A DNA stretch of 12,612 bases from Synura sp. LO234KE (taxonomy: Eukaryota; Sar; Synurophyceae; Synurales; Mallomonadaceae), in NCBI GenBank assembly GCA_015143735.1, contig VKHC01000385.1, positions 1-12,612 of the forward strand. Reading direction: 5' to 3'. Below, in pieces: positions 1 through 8,722 of this stretch. The first letter of the stretch is position 1. The number at the start of each line of letters is the position of its first letter. The notes below the pieces were generated by a model that was not told the origin of the DNA, made no database searches, and was given only the letters and a program-made list of their open reading frames with translations. The position numbers and the translations under genes are program-made.

Positions 1-1245
1 AAATCGTTTGAATACGAGCGCATGTTGGTTCTGTCAAGTAATGTTATATAGCCCATATTCCTTACCTCGAGGAAAACGGTTACTCTAGCGCACCCTCGTT
101 AGTAATGACCCAACTAAGCGAGATAATCCCTTTGTGTGTCTTCTGAACAGAGCACTGCTCTGTTGCACCACCTTCAAGATTGCTTAAGAAATCCGGAGAA
201 GTACATCGCTATGGTCGGTTTCGGCTGTAACCGCTTCGGCAGATTCTCTCTACTCGCGCTATATGACCGTATTCAAGGTGACACCGGCCGTTGCACAGTC
301 ATCCGATAGGACACGCGCATGCACAGTTTATCTTTATCCCCTGTATGGCTTTCGATTCTGATTGGGATGGAGTGATTTCTTGTGCCGGTGGTCATGATAT
401 ACTTGCCTCCTCTCCCTTTCTCTAAACCATCGTGCCCTCTCGCATATTGCATAGGCTCGATGAAGTGTGAGAAGAAGTACATGACAACGAAATACCGTAA
501 GTGCACTGCTACGAGGCACCTTATACCCTCCTTGCGCTGCTCTAAGCCGTCATAGCTAGCTCATCCTTACTATTGTTGTCACTACATATCCTATTGCTAC
601 ATAATTGTTCTTGCAGCGGCTCGGCGTGGACGGAGGCCCCTGTCCACTACGTCGGTTTCGTCGAATCCAAAAGTCCCCAGAAATCTGTCGACACCGACCG
701 ACCCTCCCACAAATTACACTGAACCTAGTACTAATCCGAAAGAGAGCTCGAGCGATTCTGCGGATACGAATGAGCACGGGACTACGAGTACCCAAAGCAA
801 CGTCCAGAATAATGATGATGACGATAAAGATAGTGTTAGTAATATAAGGCGTACAAGACGTCAACAGCAACAGCAACAACCACCAGATCCAAAAGGAATG
901 GATAGTGCTGGCAAAATAGACGATAAGAATAGCAAGTCGTCCCTCGACGTGGAAGCGTTGCTATCATCCTACTCGACTCAAAGTACGGGGAACGGTGACG
1001 GGCTTCCGGGCAACCATCGCAGGCGGTACCTACCAGGCACGAGCAGAGGAATGTTTACTTTCGGAGAATTGTACGATGGTAACTCATCGACTAGTGCTTC
1101 TGAAGTGAGAGAGGCGAATCGATGGTCGGCAGCCTCCTCCGATTTGCACGTCGGAGTCGGAGGAGCGAGTACCGAGGACGTGGCCGAGAGACCTCTGTCA
1201 CCCTCTCCGCGCCGCAAGTACGTTACTCGATTGCATGGAAAGTGA
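1..1245 (+). CDS. 3' part of an unrecognised spliced gene with a disordered C-terminal tail
   Basis: I do not recognise this protein, and its 5' end lies outside the window. Four segments join in phase through GT-AG introns: an edge piece ending near 37 (least certain), 151-277, 455-496 and 617-1245, with TGA at 1243-1245. The acceptors before 151 (CTTCTGAACAG) and 455 (a long pyrimidine tract ending ATAG) are good, and the donors after 277 (GTGACA) and 496 (GTAAGT) keep phase 1. Exon 151-277 reads as folded protein, including EKYIAMVGFGCNRFGRF and LLALYDRIQ. The last exon encodes about 210 residues of Ser/Thr/Asn/Pro-rich low-complexity sequence with an NDDDDKD cluster, six glutamines followed by two prolines, and a basic end (SPRRKYV...). 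Its frame is open for more than 100 codons before its first ATG at 898, so an ATG-898 start is unlikely. Visible length from 151 is 265 residues. Alternative: a donor GTACGT at 1218 would splice in phase to 2011 and make this the N-terminus of the MORN gene. Confidence 0.5.
146..164. repeat. 19-bp palindrome across a splice acceptor
   Basis: AACAGAGCA and TGCTCTGTT are perfect 9-nt inverted arms around a single central C. The left arm contains the AACAG acceptor used for exon 151-277. In RNA the arms could only pair with a loop opened in the middle, so any structural role is uncertain. It may be chance. Confidence 0.5.
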
Positions 1246-1338
1246 AAGTCCACTTCGACGACCTTGCGGGTGATTTTCTATTGGTACAGTCCTTTGGTGG
1301 CCTCTCACGCAGTTATCCTTCTTGAGTCTGGAAGGACG

Positions 1339-1377
1339 CGCTCTTGTATTCCGCTCTTGTATTCCGCTCTTGTATTC
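1339..1377. repeat. Perfect 13-bp tandem repeat, three copies
   Basis: CGCTCTTGTATTC occurs three times head to tail (1339-1351, 1352-1364, 1365-1377) with no mismatch. The 13-bp unit is not a multiple of three, so each copy shifts the reading frame, which argues for non-coding sequence. Identical copies suggest recent slippage. Confidence 0.95.
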
Positions 1378-1708
1378 GAATACCCGGCCTCTCGAAGCCC
1401 TCCATCGCCACTCACTCCTCACCTAGCCTGCCATCGCACTGGCGGTCTGACTGTCGACTGTCTATAGAAATAACTAGATATGTTACTATTTGGTACAGCC
1501 TGCCATATATACTTATGCACACGAGACTTCTCCCGGAGATTTTTTTCATTAAAACAGCGAAATTAAAAATCTTATTGATATAGCTGTTTATGGACTGACG
1601 CCTATGAGCAGATTAGTGGGCCTCGTGGTGCGGGGAAAACAGACCTTACACGTGATGTTGATAATTGTACTTATGGTTGGGTTTGACTGTAACGTATATA
1701 CGTATTCA

Positions 1709-1749
1709 TGTCATGGACAGGCGTCCGAGGCCACACTCGGATCATGACA
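1709..1749. repeat. Nested inverted repeat (possible stem with internal loop)
   Basis: Outer arms TGTCATG (1709-1715) and CATGACA (1743-1749) are perfect reverse complements. Inside them, TCCGAG (1724-1729) and CTCGGA (1736-1741) pair around the 6-nt loop GCCACA. The internal loop is asymmetric: 8 nt on the left and 1 nt on the right. There is no T-tract and no recognised RNA family. It could be a dyad regulatory site, an RNA structure or chance. Confidence 0.6.
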
Positions 1750-2011
1750 CGGACACTGTGCCGGGCCCGCTCCCGTTGCACTCGTCTCGTAGTATTTCGG
1801 ATAGGTATTGGCCCGGCGCGTGGGGTGGGGTAGCATGTGGTTGAAGGGGTGGCATTGATATTGTATCGGATACATGGCTACAATTGATTATAAATATCGC
1901 AGATTATATTTCGGAACGTATGGGTATTAGTGCTCTGTCAGTGTTCAATTCGCTTCGCTGTCATTATGAATGGCCTGTAAGTGAATTGACGAGTACAATT
2001 GTCTATGTAGT

Positions 2012-5000
2012 ATGGAGCGCGCAGCCGATGATGTAGGGAATGGCATGGAGTGCAGCTCTCACCGCGATGCAGTAGTTGGGCACCCTGAAGCCCTCTTGAA
2101 CCATCGCGATGGGGATGGCGATGAGGAGGAGCTCGAAGACTATGAGTACTATGAACACGAAGAGGATGAGGGTGGGGAGCGGCAGTGGTCCTGTGGCAGT
2201 GTCGAGGATGATGACTGGACGGACGACGGGAGCGGCTTCCGACCGGCCTTCTTCGATTCCTTAACCGAGGAAATTTATGAAGGGGGGTAAGCGTCGACAT
2301 TATCTACAAACATAAGTATCTGTAGCTAAGCAGTGATATATAATCATGTAATCATCGCGGTCGATAAAGGGCGCCACCCTTGTGCTCCGTCCTATCTCGT
2401 TTCTTTATCGGAGAGGTGTGCCTTGTGTCTGACTCACGGTGGCGGTGACGTTGTCATACAGGTGGGAGGACGGATGCAGACATGGACACGGAGTATGTTT
2501 GTACAGCGACGGGAACCTGTACATCGGTGACTGGGTGAGTGAGTTTAGATCAAGATTGATGTCATTTCTAGCCTAATCGCACAGTCAAGGGTGTGGTCAT
2601 GTAGGAAGTGTCACAATTAATTTCAACATACGAAGCTTCCACCTCATACATTCCAAACAATAAATTCATGTTTTTATCGTATACGATTCCCTCTTCTATT
2701 GGTTGGTAAATTTATCGCAATCCACAGTCAGAAGATCTAGAGAGCGGTCATGGAGTACTGGCGACGGGAGAAGGAGAGGTAACGAATTGAAATTGATGAT
2801 ATATGATCTTTGCTGCATAAATAACGAGATTATCAACTCCGATAGTGCTATTATACCTTCATGGATACTGTCAAATATATATAATATACATGATAAGCAA
2901 TTATAGGGCATGAAGAACTTTTCCAAGAGGCGGTTTTTGTGACGTTTTTTACCGTCAAGTTCGATGTGAATGACTGGTTACACGTGCATACTCGTCCTGT
3001 ACACGGTCGAGCAGTTATCTGCTCCAACGTTACGATTGAATTGCAGTAGCAGTTGATGACTCTCACTGCTGCGTCCACTCATCCGTTAGCCCATCGAATC
3101 CTTTACAAAATGAGAAGGAAGAGAAATATTTAGATTTATTTTCTTAATTTATAGAAATATCAACTATCTTACTTCCGAAGCAGCAGTGGCATCATCAATT
3201 CTTTTCATTCTTGTGACTGTGTAACAGACAATATACGATGGTCATTGGTTCGAGGGTCAGATGCAGGGGCAGGGGACATACTACTTCTGGAACGGGGACG
3301 AGTATCGAGGTGAGGATGCACAACTACATCATTAATTGTTTGCTATTTTGGGTCATGGATAACGAGAGGTCTCCTCATGTCCCGGGTATGCAGGAGAGTT
3401 CGTCGAGGGCCTAGAGAATGGAGTTGGGGAATACACGTTTGCGAACGGTTGCAAGTAAGAATTCACTATCATCCATCCTTCCAGAACTGTTTCGTGATAT
3501 TGATCGCAACTGCTTTTGGGTTATACCTTACTTTAATACTGGCAGATATTCTGGGGAATGGAAGGGCGGCATGCGCCACGGCAAGGTAGGTGCTACAGAG
3601 AGTTAGTTCCTCGACGTCCTTGTGTATACTCGCATACATGTTTAGCTCGCTTCTTTCATATCATAATTCAACCAAGCTGACATTTTCATGCTAGTGCAGC
3701 TATCATATTCCTTCGTCGCTTCTTTAGCCCGGCGTGTAGCCGTCCACTTCCGTGCACACAAGTACACACCTACCCTTCATTCACATCACCTATGTTGTTG
3801 GGAAATTCACGTTTATTCGCAAGCTCTGTCAAAACCCTCGGATTTACTTCACTGTTTCGTATAGAAAACACGTCGAATTTATTTCCAAAATGTTTATCTA
3901 CGTGAATTGGTATGAAGGCACCACTCTCTGACTGGCTGTGAAAATGTGATACGATAGCTAACGTGCACATGACACTCCTCTTGCGCTCGTCCAGTCGCTT
4001 TCATTTCATTATCGCCTTAGTGCCTTGTGGGTGCGAGCCTACTTTTTGTTCGATTCTGTGTAGTTGTTTTTGGCTGAAAACTAAGCCTCGTGCTCATCTG
4101 TCATTCATCTCAAGGCATGGTTCTAAGATCTGCTTTCAGACTCTCTCGTGCAATTCAAAAATATGCCCCTCTTACAAATATATACACATATATTGTATGT
4201 TGATGTATATAAACATGTATAAACATTCATGTCTCGTATAGAATACAAACAGAGATCTTGTCTCGTATCGTAGAAATGTGCGGATACTTGTCAACAGTTC
4301 ATTCTCTCGAATACATGATCGAGTGAGCTGCCTTAACTCAAATGCAGCGGACTTAAAGGAGTTGATGCCTCTGTGTACACCCTCTGCTTCGTTATTTAAA
4401 TTTAGGGTGTATTTACTTGGCCAGACGGGTCGACGTACGACGGGGAGTGGAAGGACGATATGAGGTAATTGGAATGCCGAAGAAGCACTTCTCTCCTATG
4501 TAATGGTACTGACTGTTGTCCTCTAAATTAACGGGACAACTTTTTTGTAACCTAAAATCGTATCATGTGAACAGGATTCGTGTTATATATAATATAGCCT
4601 AGTGTCATCAACTTTCGGACGTGAATACATCTAGGAATCTAAATATAAGTAATACGGCGTGATAATTAAGATTTGTGCAATTTTACTTTGGATCTTGACG
4701 GCTCCAGCGAATACTTGTCTCATTGAGAGTTATATGTTTCTTTACATGTTCGACGATTATGAAAATGGTGCTGCCAAGAAAATACTGTCGTTTTGTGATC
4801 CGATTTGTATTGACAGGCACGGTTTAGGCGTATTGAAGTTAACCGTGGGGTTGAAGTACGATGGCACGTGGAGTAACAACCTGATGGTAAGTCAGGAGGC
4901 GATGCCGTGTAGACTTGCTGTTAAAAGTTATTGTATTTTAGTTTGATATATATGTTGCTCTATGTAACCCGATGTATATCAGGACGGCCGAGGGGACCTC

Positions 5001-6390
5001 GTGTTTCCCGACGGACAAACGTACCAGGTAAGCGCTTTAAATTGGTGTATGTTGACAAGTACTCGTCTAAAGTAGGTGATTTCTCTACATTCTATTTTTT
5101 GGTGCAAGTTTTCATTCTTCATCATAATAAAGTATATTTGGGTTTGGAGCAGCCAACGATTGCATCGTATAAAACTTGTGTTCATTACTTTCTCAGTCCT
5201 ATTGTGCATTTCTGTTCTACACGAATGCTTGGGTGTGTATCGTAAAGGTATTTAAGCTGTTTTCATTCGTGTGAATATTAACTCGCCGAGTCTTGTGATA
5301 AGAGGGACAGTGAGTGACTTTGCTCCATATAGTATATTGCATTAGAGATCTATATACTCTTGCTCTGACCCCACTCCGAGCAATTTATGAGTGTATGTTC
5401 ACGATGATCTATGGTGGCTGCTTCCTATTCTCGAGGATGTAAATATACCATCTATCTGATGGGTGACATTACTCTTGCGAGATGTCTGTGACTATTTTCA
5501 ATTTGAACATTCGCTCCTTTCTGTTGACTACCGGCTCGTTGGCGGGGTGGGGATAGGGAACCTTCTCAGCTGGAGAACGAGATGGAAGAGGCATCTTGAC
5601 CTTTACCCAGGTTGGTAGGACACGTATATGTCTTTGGAACAGCGTCCATCATAATTGCAGTAGTTTTGTTTTCTTGTTCTCTCACTACGGCCAATGAGAT
5701 AGCACCCGTGTGATGCAGTAGTAATTTGGTTGAATTTGCACAGGGAGCAGTGTACGAAGGAAGATTTAAAGAAGACGAAATTGAAGGGCAAGCAACTATG
5801 AAGGTAACGCATAGTCTTAAATCTTTTTCCGGCCTCATTTATTTTGGATAATTTATCATATTTTGGCTGTGGTAAATTGCACAAATACTATATAATATAT
5901 TCCGCTGAATTTGAGTACAGTATTTGTCGTTTCTTTCACCCTCGGATGTATTCTGCCTCCATATTTCAATTCGCGGATTGATATATTGCAAATTTGGGAG
6001 CTTGAGATGAGACGCGGAATCGCGAATATTTTCCCCTCCATATATTTTTTCATGTTCTCTGAATCGGTCACCCTTACCGCTCAACGTAGATCCCCCGCAC
6101 GGTTCCAGGAGTGTATCCCGGCGAACTACTTATTCCTCTGCAGGTACAAATTAGCGCGTCCTGAATTCTCCTGAGTCTAAATTTCGTAGAGCTTAAATGT
6201 ATAGCTTGCCGCTTACATTACATCCAGAATAAGTACACGATGTTTATTTCCAACACTATCTTGATATTATCCGTCTGAACCTCGGGAATATACTGATTCT
6301 TTTTAATTTTAGCAGATGCAGGCAGACTTAAGAATTGTTCACTACCGCGCGGGATTCGGAGACGATTTGACGCTTGATGATGACGTTTGA
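2012..6390 (+). CDS. MORN-repeat protein, 13 exons, about 333 residues
   Basis: Exons: 2012-2286, 2462-2534, 2728-2778, 3228-3309, 3394-3454, 3546-3585, 4406-4464, 4817-4886, 4983-5027, 5557-5610, 5744-5803, 6090-6143, 6313-6390 (TGA at 6388). All introns are GT-AG and every phase matches. Residues 1-88 are acidic (Asp/Glu/Tyr/Trp-rich). Nine MORN repeats then start at Y89, 112, 136, 159, 182, 205, 228, 251 and 274, with a 23-24 residue period and the pattern YxGxW...G...GxG. The clearest are YSGEWKGGMRHGKGVFTWP and YDGEWKDDMRHGLGV. The period runs unbroken across the splices, which is strong support for the model. The tail ends FGDDLTLDDDV. MORN repeats are known to bind phospholipids or build elongated scaffolds in protist cytoskeletons, junctions and cilia. 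No catalytic domain is seen, so the specific role is unknown. The ATG at 2012 was chosen because an in-frame TGA lies at 1982. An alternative is a fusion to the upstream exon ending at 1217. The last two exons are the least certain. Confidence 0.82.
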
Positions 6391-6463
6391 TATGGATCCC
6401 GGACCTGCGTTACTTACCATAAAATCTTTATTTTCTTCAATTGGTTTTGTACTCTAATTGCAT

Positions 6464-6469
6464 AATAAA
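6464..6469 (+). terminator. Possible poly(A) signal of the MORN gene
   Basis: AATAAA lies 74 nt after the MORN stop codon in an AT-rich stretch. Its position suits a eukaryotic polyadenylation signal. The motif is common by chance in AT-rich DNA, and some protists do not use it. Confidence 0.3.
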
Positions 6470-7707
6470 ATAATTTCCGTGATTTCCTACTTCCAATTCA
6501 CTTCGAGCTAATGTATTTTTATATTTTGATGTTGGTTTAAAATTCACGTAGTGTTCTTACTGGCGAAGAATGATATAGGGTTATAGCAAAACAGTCTTTC
6601 ATATCTGTGCAGCAATCCACATTCTATCACCATAGTGGAGTCAGATTAGGAGTAAAGTGACCGTCGAACTATGGGCGCAGTTATATGCCATGGCAATCAA
6701 TTTGATTGGCTACGCACCACTTCTATTTATTGGCCGTATTTAGTACGGATAACGCGCTCTGTGAAAAACATGCCGAAAATCCAGTACTTGCTTATAAAAA
6801 GTATGATGGAAATGAAGAAAAAGTCAGACGCACATTAGGAGGGTAAGGACATGATCATCAGCACCACTACTGATCAGTGAACTAAATACCGTTGTATAGA
6901 ATCTAAAAAAGAGAATGACGTTTTCTGAAACGTTATAAAGAACGGTTATGGCGTCTACAAGAAAACATGAACATTTTAGCAACTGATAAAAACCCACGAG
7001 AAGTCAATTACTAGCTAGTTGTGATAGAAACTCTTCAGCAATAAGTGATCATAATGAAATATACTACTAAATAATAGACACCAATCAAGAATTCCTCAAC
7101 AGTTTACAGAGATGAGTTTGGGATGGAATTTGTAATATAAGGGCTGAGTCTAAGCAGAAGGCGGTAACAAGAATTCCTAGAGGAAAAATTACTAGTACTC
7201 CACCATTAGCGAGAAAATATAAGTGAAAGGCGGATGCACGAGTGTTTTTCGGCAACCTTAACGTGACAAATCACGTGAGCATTTACTTCTTGAAAAGTTC
7301 ATTTATTCTATCTTTCGTAGAAAAGAAAATTGAACCTTGCATAAGGTAAGTGAAAAATAAACAACGTTGACGAAATCAAAATTCGAATGGAGAAGGATTG
7401 GGCTCGATGATGAAGATGAGTTTGTTGAGTAGAAAATCGTAAAGTGAAAGTTGAAGGAATGGAGGAAAATGATATGGTTATATGAAGTGTGTTTGATACT
7501 GATATAACTGGTGGGATAGTACAGGATGCGGTGAGGAAGTACAGGGAAAAACCAGTGACCGGGTAAGGACAGGGGTAGGAGGCCACACGGTGGTACGGGA
7601 GAGCTCGTTGCGCGAGGCGTACCAATGATCTCGTCCATCCGTCGTGTAGATGTATCGCACCGCAATGCGATCGGAGCGAGGTCAGCGTTCTGCTCGTGGG
7701 TCCGTGT

Positions 7708-7736
7708 CCTGACGGGATTTTCCTTTTCCTGTCAGG
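7708..7736. repeat. 10-bp hairpin with a 9-nt pyrimidine loop
   Basis: CCTGACGGGA (7708-7717) pairs with TCCTGTCAGG (7727-7736), with one G-U pair as + strand RNA, around the loop TTTTCCTTT. It is isolated in the intergenic region, with no adjacent gene end to make it a terminator. Confidence 0.5.
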
Positions 7737-8038
7737 CCACCTCCACGAGCCACGATTAGGTCCATCCACACGGAACTTCATCTGGGTTCATCTCTGAGGC
7801 CTGGATTACCTTCGCATCTTGAGGAATACTGGTGAATTTTACTCTCCATGAAGACGGTCGCTATCCTGAGTATGGGTTGAAGATTCCGGTTTTGCTCACG
7901 ATTTTCCATTTCGTGGGAACCGTTAAAAGCCGTGAGAGGTGTCGCCTGCGCTTATAACGGCGAATTCTGAGGCAGAACTACCACTCAGAAGACAAGATGT
8001 AATCATATACTAGTAGATATGTTTTGCCAACGTCGCCC

Positions 8039-8050
8039 AAAAACGTTTTT
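8039..8050. repeat. A5CGT5 palindrome
   Basis: AAAAACGTTTTT is a perfect 12-bp palindrome in the intergenic region. It is too short and too simple to assign a function. Confidence 0.5.
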
Positions 8051-8106
8051 AAACGCACCTTCGGTGCAATTAATAGTGAGCGTTCGTAGACGGGATACAG
8101 CTAGCC

Positions 8107-8175
8107 GTATATAGTAGCCGAGTATAGCAGTGGCTATAGTACGGTGCATGGCTATAGCGGTGCCGCTATAGTGCG
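8107..8175. repeat. CTATAG-rich cluster with a perfect inverted repeat
   Basis: The motif TATAG occurs five times within about 65 bases. TGGCTATAG is repeated directly at 8131-8139 and 8149-8157. CTATAGCGG (8152-8160) and CCGCTATAG (8163-8171) form a perfect 9-bp inverted repeat with a 2-nt centre. Such clusters occur in structured ends of non-autonomous elements and in multi-site protein-binding regions. No terminal repeat partner or target-site duplication was found, so it is described only as a repeat. Confidence 0.7.
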
Positions 8176-8245
8176 GATTTTAATCCACCGAGGGCTTTGA
8201 TCTTGTAGGTGATCATTCTGGATAAAAACTGTTCGAAGATTGACT

Positions 8246-8285
8246 AGTACAATAACAAGCTTGATAGTACAATAAAAAGCTTGAT
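8246..8285. repeat. 20-bp tandem duplication
   Basis: Two adjacent 20-bp copies, AGTACAATAACAAGCTTGAT (8246-8265) and AGTACAATAAAAAGCTTGAT (8266-8285), differ at one base (C/A). This is a simple tandem duplication in non-coding DNA. Confidence 0.95.
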
Positions 8286-8722
8286 GATTTTAGGCCGGTA
8301 GTTCGAATGTTAGTTGTGGCAAGGCTTCACTCGGAAGAAATATCCACGCTGCTGATAAGAATCGTGAATCTGAAGTGGTGCTCTACAGTGCTCTCTATTG
8401 ATGATACAGACAATGATGAACCACGAATTATCATCATGTTCAAAGTTAATTTATTAAGAAAAAGAAACAAGGAATGGAGCGAAGTTTATTGATATGTCAT
8501 CCTCATAACGAGAATGCAATTTTAAAAAAATGCTAACATTTTGAACTGTACAGCCATACCACGAACGATCCCCATCATGAAACCGCTTAATAAAGAGAGC
8601 GAGGAAGCGGCCACTATACTCATAGTTCAAATCCCAAGTCTATATTCACCAAATGAAAACAGGCAACCTAAATAAACACACCCACGTGGTACTAAACTAG
8701 TAGAGATTTCGTCGGCGATGTA

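Larger units (their letters stand above)
1246..2011. other. Gap (or long intron) between the first gene and the MORN gene
   Basis: About 770 bases with no convincing coding segment. The open frames at 1264-1467 and 1344-1583 are created or shifted by the 13-bp repeat, or have no usable splice context. The stretch holds the 13-bp triplicate (1339-1377), a nested inverted repeat (1709-1749) and a TATAAAT at 1889-1895, about 120 bases before the proposed MORN start. If GTACGT at 1218 is a real donor and ATGTAG ending at 2010 its acceptor, the whole interval is a 793-nt intron instead. Confidence 0.5.
6391..8722. other. Gene-poor intergenic region between convergent genes
   Basis: About 2.3 kb between the ends of the MORN gene (+) and the hybrid kinase gene (-). 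I find no ORF with a family motif or a supported splice chain. The left half (about 6660-7300) is AT-rich with short open stretches broken by stops, one of them flanked by splice-like motifs (6744-6842). The middle (7300-7800) is purine-rich on +, which leaves the - strand open without protein-like content. The right part holds a hairpin, an A5CGT5 palindrome, the CTATAG cluster and a 20-bp duplication. No tRNA, rRNA or transposase was seen. Confidence 0.6.

Noticed and set aside
556-879. 107-codon - strand ORF
   Set aside because: Shadow of the low-complexity coding exon on the other strand.
1938-2300. 120-codon - strand His/Arg/Pro-rich ORF
   Set aside because: Mirror image of the acidic N-terminal exon of the MORN gene.
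2493-2506. A GTATGT...ACAG pair that looks like a 14-nt intron within a MORN exon
   Set aside because: Far too short for splicing. Reading straight through gives a perfect MORN repeat (HGHGVCLYSDGNLYIGDW).
3770-3970. 66-codon - strand ORF inside the 820-nt MORN intron
   Set aside because: Reads as plausible protein but is short, has no recognisable family and no supporting splice partner. A nested gene is possible but unsupported.
7303-7781. Overlapping open frames on the - strand, up to 157 codons
   Set aside because: Two frames are open at once over a strand that is pyrimidine-rich. The translation is Ser/Phe/Ile-rich with no motif, and there is no splice or promoter context. Composition explains the missing stops.
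8296-8310. GTTCGAAT, resembling a tRNA T-loop
   Set aside because: No paired T stem, acceptor stem or anticodon arm nearby.
8307-8490. 61-codon + strand ORF with charged composition
   Set aside because: It looks somewhat protein-like but is of a length expected by chance in 2.3 kb of spacer, has no recognised motif and no neighbouring exon.
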